From assembly GCA_033808805.1 (NCBI GenBank), contig JAPXMY010000009.1:1-64000 (forward strand): a DNA stretch of 64,000 nt, in the 5' to 3' direction. Each line of letters starts with the position of its first letter. Positions within the stretch are counted from its first letter, which is position 1. Position numbers and translations under genes: made by a program. Shown here piece by piece: positions 7,887 to 17,753 of the stretch. The notes under the pieces are model-generated. The model ran no database searches and had not been told where the DNA came from. It saw only the letters and a program-made list of their open reading frames with translations. This stretch comes from UBA1783 sp033808805 (lineage in GTDB: Bacteria; Bacillota_I; Bacilli_A; Erysipelotrichales; Erysipelotrichaceae).

Positions 7887-9230
7887 ATGGATTTCACAAA
7901 TAAAAAAGTGTTAGTAATGGGCTTGGCTAGAAGTGGACTGGCCGCAATTAAGGTTTTACATAAACTGAATGCGACAATCACTTTAAGTGAAAGCAAAGAC
8001 AAAGAACAACTGAATGAACTAGAACTGTTAGAAAGTTTTAATGTGGAAATAGTAAAACAGGAAACAAATGTCTTTAAAAGGAATTTTGATTTATGTATAA
8101 AAAATCCAGGAATTCCTTTTAACAGTGAGTTTATCAAGCTTCTGGAAAAAAGAAATATTCCAATAATAACCGAGATTGAACTGGCTTTTTTAGTCAGCAA
8201 ACCGCAGAACTATATCGCTATTACTGGAACCAATGGCAAAACTACTACGACAACTTTAGTTTATGAACTATTGAAGAAACAGTTCGGTAACAAAGCTCAT
8301 TTATGTGGCAATATCGGTACTCCACTATGTGATATTGTCTTATCTGAAAATCTGATGGAGGAAGAAAACCATTTTATTGCCTTAGAAATTTCTAACTTTC
8401 AGTTAGTGAATATTGACAGATTCAGACCTAAAATAGCGACAATCTTGAATTTAACTCCTGACCATATCGATTTTATGGGTAGTTTGGATTTTTACTATTA
8501 CTCTAAAACTCTGGTTTATAAAAATATGATTGATGGGGATATCTTCCTGTTGAATAATGATGATTCTACCATCAAAGAATATATTGAAAAATATCCAGTC
8601 AGATGCCGTATCAGCAGTTTTTCAATGCATGATAAAAATACCGACAGCTATATTTCAGACAACTATATTTATATTGATAAAAAGAAGGTTCTGCCTTTAA
8701 AACATATCAAACTGGTTGGTGGTCATAATCTTCAGAATATTATGGTCGCTGCCAGTTGTGCAAAAAAAGTTGGCGTGTCAAATGAAAATATAATTGATGT
8801 CATTTCTAATTTTAAAGGCGTGGAACATCGTTTAGAATTTGTTAAGGAAATTGATAAAGTCAGATATTATAACGATTCTAAAGCTACCAACACCGATGCT
8901 ACTATCACTGCCTTAAAATCATTTGATAAAGGTGTTATCCTGCTGATCGGCGGTTTTGAAAAAGGCTTGGATATGAAACCACTGCAGCCATATTTATCCT
9001 GTGTTAAAAAGGTCATTGGTTTTGGAGCCAGCGGGAAAAGACTGGTTAATGATTTAGTTGGAAATAAAGGAATTGTTGTTGCTGATTTGAAACAGGCAGT
9101 ATTAAAAGCTAAAGAAATAGCTGTGGAAAATGATGTTGTCCTGCTATCCCCTACTACTTCTTCATTTGATCAATATAGCTGTTTTGAAGAAAGAGGTATA
9201 CACTTCAAAGAGATTGTAGACTCTTTATAG
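7887..9230 (+). CDS. murD: UDP-N-acetylmuramoyl-L-alanine--D-glutamate ligase
   Basis: A 447-residue Mur ligase that adds D-Glu to UDP-MurNAc-L-Ala in the cytoplasm. The N-terminal Rossmann part begins KVLVMGLARSGLAA, the central P-loop is GTNGKTTTT (114-122), and the C-terminal domain has HRLEFV and YNDSKATNTDATI, all diagnostic of MurD. Length is normal (about 450). It is next to murI, which makes its D-glutamate substrate, rather than inside a dcw cluster. Confidence 0.96.
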   Translation: MDFTNKKVLVMGLARSGLAAIKVLHKLNATITLSESKDKEQLNELELLESFNVEIVKQETNVFKRNFDLCIKNPGIPFNSEFIKLLEKRNIPIITEIELAFLVSKPQNYIAITGTNGKTTTTTLVYELLKKQFGNKAHLCGNIGTPLCDIVLSENLMEEENHFIALEISNFQLVNIDRFRPKIATILNLTPDHIDFMGSLDFYYYSKTLVYKNMIDGDIFLLNNDDSTIKEYIEKYPVRCRISSFSMHDKNTDSYISDNYIYIDKKKVLPLKHIKLVGGHNLQNIMVAASCAKKVGVSNENIIDVISNFKGVEHRLEFVKEIDKVRYYNDSKATNTDATITALKSFDKGVILLIGGFEKGLDMKPLQPYLSCVKKVIGFGASGKRLVNDLVGNKGIVVADLKQAVLKAKEIAVENDVVLLSPTTSSFDQYSCFEERGIHFKEIVDSL

Positions 9231-9241
9231 AAAGGACAAAA

Positions 9242-10039
9242 ATGGAAAAAAGAAATAAACCCATTGGAATATTTGATTCAGGTGTTGGAGGTCTGACGGT
9301 TGTCAATCACCTGCTGGAAGTTTTACCTGATGAAAACTTCGTCTTTTTTGCCGATAGTGCCAATGTTCCCTACGGTAACAAAGATAAGAAGCTGTTAAGA
9401 AAGCTTGTTATTAATAATATAAATTTTATCAGTCAATTTGACATTAAAGTCATTGTTCTGGCTTGTAATACCGCTGACAGTATCATTGATAAAAAGATTA
9501 GAAATATTGCCAAGGTCGAAATTGTTGGTCCGGTTAAATCCACTGCCAAATTGGCTGTTAAGCAGACCAAAAACAAAAAAATTGGCGTTATGGCAACCAC
9601 AGCAACCTGTCTCAGTAACAGCTATATCAAAGCTGTAAAAGAATATGATGAAACTGTTGAAGTCTTTCAGCAACCCTGCCCACTATTAGTCAGTTATATT
9701 GAAGATCAGAACTATTTTAATAATGAACAGTTGATGCTTGATCTTTTAAGACAATATTTAACACCATTACTCGAAAAAGAAGTAGATACGATTATTCTGG
9801 GCTGCACTCATTATCCACTGGTTTTAAAATACTTGAATGTTTTGGCCAAAGATATTAATTTTGTTTCTTCTTCACTGGCAACTGTCTTAGAAGCAGAGAA
9901 ATTGTTGAAAGAAAAAGATCTATTAGCCGACAGGGTTCATCTAAGAGAATTTTATACCAGTTCTGATATAGAGACATTTAAAGAAAAAACTGATCTGTTT
10001 ATTACTTCTGATATTGAGAAAATTATCAAAAAAGCCTGA
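9242..10039 (+). CDS. murI: glutamate racemase
   Basis: A 265-residue racemase that converts L-Glu to D-Glu for peptidoglycan. It has IGIFDSGVGGLTV at the N-terminus and the two catalytic cysteines, C75 in ACNTADS and C188 in GCTHYPL, placed symmetrically in the two halves. Eleven bases separate it from murD, so substrate supply and use are encoded together. Stop codon TGA. Confidence 0.96.
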   Translation: MEKRNKPIGIFDSGVGGLTVVNHLLEVLPDENFVFFADSANVPYGNKDKKLLRKLVINNINFISQFDIKVIVLACNTADSIIDKKIRNIAKVEIVGPVKSTAKLAVKQTKNKKIGVMATTATCLSNSYIKAVKEYDETVEVFQQPCPLLVSYIEDQNYFNNEQLMLDLLRQYLTPLLEKEVDTIILGCTHYPLVLKYLNVLAKDINFVSSSLATVLEAEKLLKEKDLLADRVHLREFYTSSDIETFKEKTDLFITSDIEKIIKKA

Positions 10040-10065
10040 TTTCAGACAGATTTACAATTATAACC

Positions 10066-10090
10066 AAAAAACAACTTTCGTTGTTTTTTT
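10066..10090. terminator. bidirectional terminator after murI
   Basis: Ten-base stem AAAAAACAAC (10066-10075) / GTTGTTTTTT (10080-10089) with a TTTC loop. Serves murI on one strand and the PHP gene on the other, whose stop it overlaps. Confidence 0.88.
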
Positions 10091-10829
10091 ATTTCTTTTC
10101 AATCTTCTTTGTTTTTCTAGTAATAAATTCTTTAAATCTTTCTTTTGTGGCATTAACTATCAACTCTTCATCAAATCCAACTTCTTCAAGCATTTTAAGA
10201 GCCAAATCAATTCTACCGACATGTTGAGGATCGTGAGCGTCAGAATTAACTACAATATTTGTTCGATGTTCCATACATAATTTCAGCATTGTTCGATAAT
10301 TATCAAAACAGTTAATTCTACGATAATATTCAACCAGTGAGCTGTTATTTAATTCTAAGGCAACATCATATTCTTTTGCGGCCTTTACCAATCTTTCATA
10401 GTTTAAAGGAGCATCATCACTATCCGGATGAGAAATGAAGTTTACTTTTGGATGCTTCATACATTCAATTAAATTATCAGTGTTTTTTTCTGCTCCCACA
10501 TCTTCATAGCACATCAGATGAATGCCCACAATTCCATAATCCAAAAAATAGAGATAATTATCGGGTAAAGATAAAGTACCATCGTTTAAGACATTTAATT
10601 CACAGCCGTGAAATATTTCTACCCCATACAATTCTCTTGGAACAGCCTTAGTAAGTCCCCAGAAATATACTGGCGAACAGGTTCCTGTAATTCCTGGAGC
10701 ATGTTCTGATATTCCTAATAGCTCCAGCCCTTTTTCAGAAGCAGCTTGAGCCATTTCTCTTATCGTACCATAAGCATGTCCACTGGCAATAGTATGAGTG
10801 TGTATATCACATGCAATCTTATACTTCAT
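10089..10829 (-). CDS. PHP-domain phosphatase, YcdX-like
   Basis: A 246-residue PHP protein with metal-binding histidines in CDIHTHTIASGHAYGT (about 7-22), ISEHAPG, HPDSDD and NSDAHDPQHVG. The HTHT...SGHAYGT form and the length match the E. coli YcdX / YcsE trinuclear zinc phosphatase group rather than DNA polymerase PHP domains or HisK. Cytoplasmic, no signal peptide. Separate transcription unit. The natural phosphoester substrate is unknown. Confidence 0.87.
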   Translation of the reverse strand: MKYKIACDIHTHTIASGHAYGTIREMAQAASEKGLELLGISEHAPGITGTCSPVYFWGLTKAVPRELYGVEIFHGCELNVLNDGTLSLPDNYLYFLDYGIVGIHLMCYEDVGAEKNTDNLIECMKHPKVNFISHPDSDDAPLNYERLVKAAKEYDVALELNNSSLVEYYRRINCFDNYRTMLKLCMEHRTNIVVNSDAHDPQHVGRIDLALKMLEEVGFDEELIVNATKERFKEFITRKTKKIEKK

Positions 10830-11011
10830 AATTATCTTCCCTTCTATAATCTCTTAATAATTTTTCTTTACCTTTAAATCTATAACTTTTCATCAAGTTA
10901 AAATCAAATCAATCAATATATCTATATCTGAAAAGCATCTGATCTAAAATTCTTTTCATTTATTTCATTATTTTTATAGTAGCACTTTGTTACATCAAAG
11001 TAAATCAACCA

Positions 11012-11782
11012 TCACATTTCCAATGGTTCATACATTAAAGTCGCTATCACAAAAGGTAGCTGTTTTTCCCAGGTTGCTTCATTATGCAGTCCCTTTTCAA
11101 CGATTCTACTTGTTACCTTGACACCTTTTTCAATTAAAATATTATTGATTTCACAAAAAGTTGGAATACACTCTTCAGGTATCAAGTCCTCTGTTCCATA
11201 ATCGGTATAGAGAACTGTCTTTTCATCAATTTCGCTTTCTCTGATAATATCAATTAAAACCTCAGGGGTAAACATGTACGCCGGTGATAAGGCAGCTGCC
11301 TTGGAAAACACATGATTGTATTTTACAATTCCATAAACGGCCATTAAGCCACCCATTGAAGAACCCATTATAAATGTGTTTTCTCTGTCTCTCAGGGTTA
11401 AATATCTTCTATCAATTTTCGGTTTCAGCTTTTTGATAAACCAGTTGAAAGTATCATCACCATAACCTGGACTTACTTCTGTTTGTCCAGTACAGACATG
11501 TGGATAAGGACAGTACTCCTGCTCTCTTTCCTCATTTTCTCCAAAATGGCAACTGACCGCACAGACTATCAATTCCACTCTGTTTCTATCGAGATATTCT
11601 TTCAAACCCCAACTTTTGCCATAAGTTGCATCACTATCATAAAAGACATTTTGACCATCAAACACATACAAAACAGGATACCTTTTTCTAGTTATACCAT
11701 ATCCTTTTGGTAAATATAAATATACTTTTCTTTTTTCTCTTCCAGTAAAAGCTGGAAAATCAACATACCACTTTTTAATCAT
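11012..11782 (-). CDS. alpha/beta hydrolase, esterase-D/Fes-like
   Basis: A 256-residue alpha/beta hydrolase of the putative-esterase family (PF00756 type). The pattern RKVYLYLPKGY...YPVLYVFDGQN opens the fold, the nucleophile elbow is GSSMGG (Ser142), a likely acid lies in the DYGTED segment and the His in GLHNEATW near the end. No signal peptide, so cytoplasmic. Relatives cleave acyl esters or siderophores; the substrate is not readable. Downstream of the ABC protein but separated from it by a terminator. Confidence 0.82.
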   Translation of the reverse strand: MIKKWYVDFPAFTGREKRKVYLYLPKGYGITRKRYPVLYVFDGQNVFYDSDATYGKSWGLKEYLDRNRVELIVCAVSCHFGENEEREQEYCPYPHVCTGQTEVSPGYGDDTFNWFIKKLKPKIDRRYLTLRDRENTFIMGSSMGGLMAVYGIVKYNHVFSKAAALSPAYMFTPEVLIDIIRESEIDEKTVLYTDYGTEDLIPEECIPTFCEINNILIEKGVKVTSRIVEKGLHNEATWEKQLPFVIATLMYEPLEM

Positions 11783-11810
11783 ATTAAAAACTCCCCCATT
11801 ATTCTATCAT

Positions 11811-11841
11811 AAAAAGTGTCCATATTAATGGAGACTTTTTT
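11811..11841 (-). terminator. terminator after the large ABC protein gene
   Basis: A 13-base near-perfect hairpin (AAAAAGTGTCCAT / ATGGAGACTTTTT, one mismatch) beginning at the ABC gene stop codon, with a T run on the minus strand. Confidence 0.82.
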
Positions 11842-14800
11842 ATTCTGTTCTTAAAGCATCAACCGGATTTTTATTACTTGCACTTCTTGAAGGAATTAAA
11901 CCGGCAATGTAGGTCAAAATAACACTGATAATAATCAATATTCCTCCACTATTAAGCGGCAATACAGCCTTTAAGGAGCTGATTTTTGTCAGTTTGTATA
12001 AAACATGATTTATTGGAATTAATAATAGATTGCTTCCAACAACTCCAATAATACCAGATAAAAGCCCGACAATAACTGTTTCAGCATTAAATACTCTGGC
12101 AATATCCCTTTTGCTGGCTCCAACAGCTCTTAGAATTCCAATTTCCTTTGTTCTTTCCATAACAGAAATCAAGGTAATTACTCCAATCATTATTGAAGAT
12201 ACGATTAAAGAAATTGAAACAAAGGCAATCAGCACATAAGTAACAGCATCAATAATTGTCTTGACTGAACCCATTAAGATTCCAGTAACATCAACATACG
12301 AAATCTCTTTTTCAGCATCTTTTACTGAATTATTGTAATCATCGATAAATTGTAAAAAAGCTTCCTTACCGGCAAAATTTTTAAAATAGATGGAAATTGA
12401 AGTAGGTTCATCCTCATTCTGATAACCTAAAGTCAGTAAATTCGTTCGGTAGGTTTTTGAATCTGTTGGTGCCAAAACTGTATCCATAAGCCTTGATATT
12501 TCTTCCTGACTGGCATTGAAAACAAAAGCCTTGGCAAATTTTGCTGTATCAACTACCATGATGTCACCATCAAACATATTCATCACTGGTTGAAGAATTG
12601 CCTGTGTCAGGCTGGCAGCATTGGTAACAATTGCCTCAGCCATCAGAGACTTGACCATCCCTGAAGCAATTTCATCAAAAATTAAATTCATATCCGTTGA
12701 AGGATCATAATCCGGTGCAAGGGGATCTGCATAGAAAAGGGTCTGAATGTATAACTGCACCAGCATTGGTGCCTGGTTTTTAATCATCTCACCAGGAACT
12801 GTATTACCAGAAGTAAAAACAAATGCCGTATTTAATAGTCCTGACAACAGCTGCTGATACAGAGGAGTTATTATATCCTGACTCATTCCATAGGTTTTGT
12901 TAATATTTCCCATAGTTGAGGTAAACTTTTCTGTTAGAAAATATTGCTGAGTAAAGCTGTCAATATTGGCCTCATCAAAAATTATATTTCCCTCTATTTC
13001 ATAAGTATCGATATAGCTGACTAATAAATCAGTTGATAATTCTATCAAAGCAGTATCCAGCAGTTCTCTAGCGACTGAAGTATCAGTAGTTAATGAAGCA
13101 ATCATGTTCATCGTATAGCTGGAAACAGTTGCCTGAATTTTTTCAGCATTTAAGGCGTTTTTGTCGATATTTAATTTAAAAGCACTTTTTAAGATGTTTT
13201 CATCAATGGCAATCATATCATTAAAGTCAATTGATGGTTTTTTATCATCCTGCTGATCAAATCTTTTGCCAGAAAAAATATCAATATCCGAACTAGCCAA
13301 TTGAGCTCTGACAATTTCGCTTTCCTGAGCTTTTTTAATTACATGTAAAGTTAAGTCTTTGGTATAGTTGACTCCTGGCTGCAAAGCCATAGAACTGTTA
13401 CCCGGTTTAATGCACACTATTCCTACTATTTTCAGTTTTTCACTATTTTCATAAACATTTTGCATATAATCCGCATCTTTGGACATATCTTCATAAATAT
13501 CATATTTTTCATTATATCTAAAGACATCACAATTGCTCACCAATCTTAAATCCAGATTCAACAAATCATCATAGGTGATAGTCAAAGGATCATTTTTAAT
13601 TGAGATATCTTTACCACTCATAGCATCATTAATGATTGTTTTTAATTCCGAATAGTCTCTTAATCCTAAAGAATAGATTAATAAATCAGCAATATTATTC
13701 GGCTCTGATAAAACAATAATCAGTTCGTCATAGTTTTCAGGCCATCTACCCTTTAAAACATCATAGTTAGCTTTCAGCATCTCAATATCATCAATCATTT
13801 CATTAAATATTCCCCTTGTCTGGGACATCGCTGAAAACATTGAGGTTGATGATCTTGATGTCATCGTAGTCATCATATTACTGGGATTAATCTTGATAAT
13901 GTTACTGGCTGTATCAACAGTATAAATATTGGGAACAACAGAATAATTATAAGCAATTAGTGATGTATGCTGTTCTACTTTTTGCTGATTGAATTCTAAA
14001 TGCTTTTTAAAAGAAGTCAGATCATTTGTTTCAATAGTCGAAAACATCGTTGTAATATACTGCTTCTCTTTTATCGTTTCACTTCCATCAGTTTCATAAT
14101 CATCTGACACCAGACTTAATATTGCCCCTGTGGCATCAGCTGTTTCTGAAGCAATTGTTAAAGGATAAGAAGACAGGGTATCTTCTTCAACCTTGTCAAT
14201 ATATAGTTGAAAGCCTGTCGAAACAGATAGTATCAAGGCAATACCCATAATACCGATTGAACCGGCAAAAGAAGTCATAAAAGTTCTCAGCTTTTTTGTC
14301 AAAAGATTTTTAAAGCTTAAAGCTGTCGCCGTAAAAAATGACATCGATTTGTTTTTCAGTTTAACTGGTTTTTCTACTGGTAAAGTTTTTGAAACATGAA
14401 CTTTAGAATCAGAAGTTATCCTGCCATCAGCTAACTTTACTATTCTGTTGGCATATTTATTAGCTAAATCAGGATTATGAGTTACCATGATAACCAATTT
14501 GTCTTTAGATATTTCTTTTAATATTTCCATAATCTGAACACTTGTTTCGCTATCTAAAGCTCCGGTTGGTTCATCAGCTAATAAAATTGAAGGATTGTTA
14601 ACCAGTGCTCTGGCTATCGCCACCCTCTGCATCTGTCCGCCAGATAGCTGATTGGGTTTTTTATTAATGTGATCAGATAAATCGACCTGTTTCAAAGCCT
14701 GAGCAGCCAGTAGTTTTCTTTCTTTTTTGCTGACACCTGATAGTGTTAAAGCCAGTTCAACATTTTCTAATACCGTTTGATGAGGAATCAAGTTATAACT

Positions 14801-15070
14801 TTGAAACACAAAACCGATGGAGTGATTCCTGTAGACATCCCAATCACGATCCTTATATTTTCTTGTACTGACACCCTTGATGATCAAATCTCCGCTGGTG
14901 TACTGATCCAAGCCACCAACAATGTTCAGCATTGTTGTTTTGCCGCTTCCTGAATGACCTAATATAGCGACAAACTCGCTTTCTCTAAAAGAGATACTGA
15001 CTTCATCCAAGGCATTTTGAATCAGTTCACCGGTTTTGTATGTTTTGGTTATGTTTTTAAGTTCCAGCAT
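11840..15070 (-). CDS. MacB/FtsX-type ABC transporter, ATPase and permease fused
   Basis: A 1076-residue protein. Residues 1-220 are a LolD/MacB-type ATPase with Walker A GHSGSGKT (38-45), signature LSGGQ (142-146) and Walker B ILLADE (162-167). A membrane segment follows near residue 270. Next comes a very long extracellular region (about 300-900), then three membrane segments that form an FtsX domain ending at the C-terminus. The VMERTKEIGILRAVGASKRDI motif region is typical of MacB-like permeases. These proteins act on peptides, lipoproteins or envelope signals instead of pumping small solutes. The ectodomain, about 600 residues, is larger than in MacB. Promoter seen at 15146-15174. No two-component genes are adjacent. 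Confidence 0.9.
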   Translation of the reverse strand: MLELKNITKTYKTGELIQNALDEVSISFRESEFVAILGHSGSGKTTMLNIVGGLDQYTSGDLIIKGVSTRKYKDRDWDVYRNHSIGFVFQSYNLIPHQTVLENVELALTLSGVSKKERKLLAAQALKQVDLSDHINKKPNQLSGGQMQRVAIARALVNNPSILLADEPTGALDSETSVQIMEILKEISKDKLVIMVTHNPDLANKYANRIVKLADGRITSDSKVHVSKTLPVEKPVKLKNKSMSFFTATALSFKNLLTKKLRTFMTSFAGSIGIMGIALILSVSTGFQLYIDKVEEDTLSSYPLTIASETADATGAILSLVSDDYETDGSETIKEKQYITTMFSTIETNDLTSFKKHLEFNQQKVEQHTSLIAYNYSVVPNIYTVDTASNIIKINPSNMMTTMTSRSSTSMFSAMSQTRGIFNEMIDDIEMLKANYDVLKGRWPENYDELIIVLSEPNNIADLLIYSLGLRDYSELKTIINDAMSGKDISIKNDPLTITYDDLLNLDLRLVSNCDVFRYNEKYDIYEDMSKDADYMQNVYENSEKLKIVGIVCIKPGNSSMALQPGVNYTKDLTLHVIKKAQESEIVRAQLASSDIDIFSGKRFDQQDDKKPSIDFNDMIAIDENILKSAFKLNIDKNALNAEKIQATVSSYTMNMIASLTTDTSVARELLDTALIELSTDLLVSYIDTYEIEGNIIFDEANIDSFTQQYFLTEKFTSTMGNINKTYGMSQDIITPLYQQLLSGLLNTAFVFTSGNTVPGEMIKNQAPMLVQLYIQTLFYADPLAPDYDPSTDMNLIFDEIASGMVKSLMAEAIVTNAASLTQAILQPVMNMFDGDIMVVDTAKFAKAFVFNASQEEISRLMDTVLAPTDSKTYRTNLLTLGYQNEDEPTSISIYFKNFAGKEAFLQFIDDYNNSVKDAEKEISYVDVTGILMGSVKTIIDAVTYVLIAFVSISLIVSSIMIGVITLISVMERTKEIGILRAVGASKRDIARVFNAETVIVGLLSGIIGVVGSNLLLIPINHVLYKLTKISSLKAVLPLNSGGILIIISVILTYIAGLIPSRSASNKNPVDALRTE

Positions 15071-15145
15071 CTCTTCTTGTCTCCTTTTATAAATGTTCTA
15101 TCTCATAAAACGAGAATGTTATTTTAATAGTCAATTACCTTAACC

Positions 15146-15174
15146 ATTTTATCAACCAATCAATTAACGGTCAA
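15146..15174 (-). promoter_or_regulatory. sigma-A-type promoter of the ABC gene
   Basis: On the minus strand, -35 TTGACC (15169-15174), 17-base spacer, -10 TAAAAT (15146-15151), about 75 bases before the ATG. Confidence 0.6.
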
Positions 15175-15234
15175 TCAAGCTGATGTAAAATCAGTGTGTG
15201 CTGTTATATATAAATTTTTAACCTTACGTCAACA

Positions 15235-15264
15235 TAAAAGAAGGTTTTAATGAACCTTCTTTTA
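15235..15264 (-). terminator. terminator of the MFS/hydrolase operon
   Basis: Perfect 12-base stem TAAAAGAAGGTT (15235-15246) / AACCTTCTTTTA (15253-15264) overlapping the MFS stop codon. Confidence 0.8.
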
Positions 15265-16632
15265 TACTACACTGTTGGCTTTACTTTCTTTCATTTCCTT
15301 TTCCACATCCATTTTAGTCAAGACAATCATCATCAAAATGGCTATAATAGCTGGAATCCAGCCTAAAAACGAATTTATGGTCATAATAGTTTCAGGTGTC
15401 TGGTTGATTTTTAAAGCTTCATTAAAACCAGCCAATTTTAAACTGAAGGCAATAAGTTGAATTGCTCCTGCTTCAGCCATTTTAGAAGCCAGGTTGTCTC
15501 CACTTGATACCAGCGAGTCAATTCTTCTGCCATTTTTCCACTCAATAATGTCAGAAATATTATTTCTATTAGTATTAAACATGATAAAGGTTATTGGCCC
15601 GCCAAATCCTAAAGTCATAGCATTGATATAAACCGTAATTGGAGTATAAGGACTTAAAATAAAAGGAATTTTACCAATCAATAAAACAAAGGCTGCCAGA
15701 AACATTGTCTTCTTTCTACCCAGTTTTTCATCAATCATTGGTGTAACAATTGAAAAGAAGATGGTGAACACCAGATAAACGGCCAGTATTGGCATTGCTG
15801 CACTGCTTTCACCTAAAACATAGGCAGCATAATAGTTAATAGAATTCATAATGATGGTATTATTAACCCCATAGCAGATGATATAAAGCATATTTAAAAC
15901 CCATGATTTACAGCCAAATAACATCTTATAGCCTTTTGCTAAAGAAATCTTTTCATCATCATCAGAAATCTGACGAACTCTTTCCTTAGTAGTAAAATAG
16001 TGAGTCAATGAACCACCAATACAGATTAGCCCCATCGTACAGGCTGTTAGAAACAATGCTCTGGCATCCTGAGCGCCAATAATTGCTCCCTTACCCTGCA
16101 AACCACCAAATAATTTGACTAGTGGAGTAACTGCTACTGAGCCGATACCACTGCCTAAAACTCCCCCTAATGATCTGAAGGCATTAATAGAACGTCTATC
16201 ACTGTCATGTGGTGAAGCTAATGCTCCCATTGAATTATACGGCATTCCCATAAAAGTATGGAATGTTTCAAAAACAAAATATACTGCCAAAGCTAAAATT
16301 ATTGTTAATGTTTGAGTCGTTTTAAAATCACTGAATAATAAGACTATTGTTATTGCCCATGGTACACAGAATAGTAAATTATAAGGGCGAACCTTTTCTC
16401 CGTTTTTAAATGTATGGTTGGCACTCCAGATACCAATCAGCGGATCGTTAATCGCATCCCAGACTGTCCCCAATGTTAACATTGTACCAGCCATTAAAAC
16501 ATCAATTTTAAGTACATTTGTCAAGAAAATAAGATAATATAAATTCTTAAATGTATATACAATGTTTAATCCGGCAGAGAAAGTCATAAAACCTAGTTTC
16601 TCTTTTAATTTAATTATGCCCTTGCTACTCAT
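15262..16632 (-). CDS. MFS transporter, GPH (MelB-like) family
   Basis: A 456-residue protein with about twelve membrane segments. The N-terminal region (AGTMLTLGTVWDAINDPLIGIW) carries the Asp-containing DAINDP motif of the glycoside-pentoside-hexuronide:cation symporter family (MelB, XynB, UidB), and the EWKNGRR loop is also family-like. It should import a glycoside or similar solute with Na+ or H+. The start codon overlaps the stop of the upstream hydrolase by four bases (ATGA), so the two are translationally coupled: imported substrate is probably hydrolysed by the partner. Confidence 0.88.
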   Translation of the reverse strand: MSSKGIIKLKEKLGFMTFSAGLNIVYTFKNLYYLIFLTNVLKIDVLMAGTMLTLGTVWDAINDPLIGIWSANHTFKNGEKVRPYNLLFCVPWAITIVLLFSDFKTTQTLTIILALAVYFVFETFHTFMGMPYNSMGALASPHDSDRRSINAFRSLGGVLGSGIGSVAVTPLVKLFGGLQGKGAIIGAQDARALFLTACTMGLICIGGSLTHYFTTKERVRQISDDDEKISLAKGYKMLFGCKSWVLNMLYIICYGVNNTIIMNSINYYAAYVLGESSAAMPILAVYLVFTIFFSIVTPMIDEKLGRKKTMFLAAFVLLIGKIPFILSPYTPITVYINAMTLGFGGPITFIMFNTNRNNISDIIEWKNGRRIDSLVSSGDNLASKMAEAGAIQLIAFSLKLAGFNEALKINQTPETIMTINSFLGWIPAIIAILMMIVLTKMDVEKEMKESKANSVV

Positions 16633-17597
16633 AAATTTTCCTCCTTGGCAATTTTTAGCAGTTTATCTTTCAATAAAACTTTAAACTCTTTTTCTTCATC
16701 CATCATTGGATTATGACCTGAATTTTCAAACCAGTGTAATTCTTTAACCGGTGCTTCAATCATATTAAACCAGTCCTCTACCAGTACTGCTGGAGTATTC
16801 ATATCCAACCTTCCATTGAAAATAAAAATTGGAGCAGCAAATTCTGTACATGTTTTTGTAAAATCAGTTTCGCCTACCTGTGACCACATATTGTTCAAAA
16901 CAAACTTATAGCCTTTAGCATAACCGTAAATCTCTTTTAGTGTGTACTCTCCACTTTTTAAAACCGGCTTTACAAAGGCATCCATGTATGAACGTTTCCC
17001 TTTATTTTTAGAATAACCACCATATTTCATCATGATATCTCTTTGAATCTTCATCCCCGCAAAACCACCTTTGTAGATTCCCATTTCAGGTGGGCCTACC
17101 TTTTTTAGTACCTCTAATGCTTTCAGGTCATTGGCTTTGGTTACTTCATCAATACAGTATTGCCAACTGATCAGCTCATTTAGATGACCGTTGACAAACT
17201 GGCCAAAACCGACCAAGGCAGCAATTTTTTCAGGATATTTATGAAGTAGACGTGTTCCAAGTAGCGACCCCCAAGAACCTCCAATAACAAAAATTTTCTT
17301 CTTATTGAACTTGGCGCAAAGATATTCCACTAATTCTCTGGCATCTTCAACAAACTGTTCAATTGTCAAATCTTCAGCTTTAGCCCCAAAATATGAGCCG
17401 GCTGTTCCCCTTTGATCCCAGGCAACAATAGTAAAATCATCCAAAAGGTCATCATTACTCTGCATTACCGTATGCCTGTTGCTGATTCCTGGACCACCAT
17501 GGACAAACAACAGCACTGGGTTTTTTTCATCGTTTCCTTTGATATGAATGGTCTGCAATAGATTACCTAGCAAGACTCTTTCTTTGATATCAAGCAT
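16629..17597 (-). CDS. alpha/beta hydrolase, proline iminopeptidase-like
   Basis: A 322-residue alpha/beta hydrolase with the oxyanion motif HGGPG, the segment VAWDQRGTAGS, the nucleophile elbow GGSWGS and a C-terminal His in ENSGHNPMMDEEKEF. This layout (HGGPG plus DQRG plus GGSWGS) is that of S33 prolyl aminopeptidases and related hydrolases. I chose the ATG at 17597, preceded by a strong GGCGGTGA site; an in-frame GTG 21 bases further upstream lacks such a site. It overlaps the MFS transporter gene by four bases. Peptidase or ester/amide specificity is open. Confidence 0.85.
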   Translation of the reverse strand: MLDIKERVLLGNLLQTIHIKGNDEKNPVLLFVHGGPGISNRHTVMQSNDDLLDDFTIVAWDQRGTAGSYFGAKAEDLTIEQFVEDARELVEYLCAKFNKKKIFVIGGSWGSLLGTRLLHKYPEKIAALVGFGQFVNGHLNELISWQYCIDEVTKANDLKALEVLKKVGPPEMGIYKGGFAGMKIQRDIMMKYGGYSKNKGKRSYMDAFVKPVLKSGEYTLKEIYGYAKGYKFVLNNMWSQVGETDFTKTCTEFAAPIFIFNGRLDMNTPAVLVEDWFNMIEAPVKELHWFENSGHNPMMDEEKEFKVLLKDKLLKIAKEENL

Positions 17598-17753
17598 ATT
17601 TTCACCGCCTATTTTCACTATTATACACTAATTTGAAGATAAAAAAAGATTTTATTAGTCAATGTTTTTTTACATTAAAACAGGCTTTGATATTATAATA
17701 ATCTTATAGACAATTGTTTCTATAATTTTGTTTTTAATAAAGCTGGAGGGTAT

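Noticed and set aside
9242..10039. Mycoplasma-type genetic code (UGA as Trp)
   Set aside because: murI and nadD end at in-frame TGA at the expected protein ends, and proteins have Trp at TGG only in the parts I read. A cell wall is also encoded.
10982..10999. Terminator after the esterase gene (ACTTTG/CAAAGT hairpin)
   Set aside because: Only a six-base stem with no clean T run on the minus strand; not strong enough to list.
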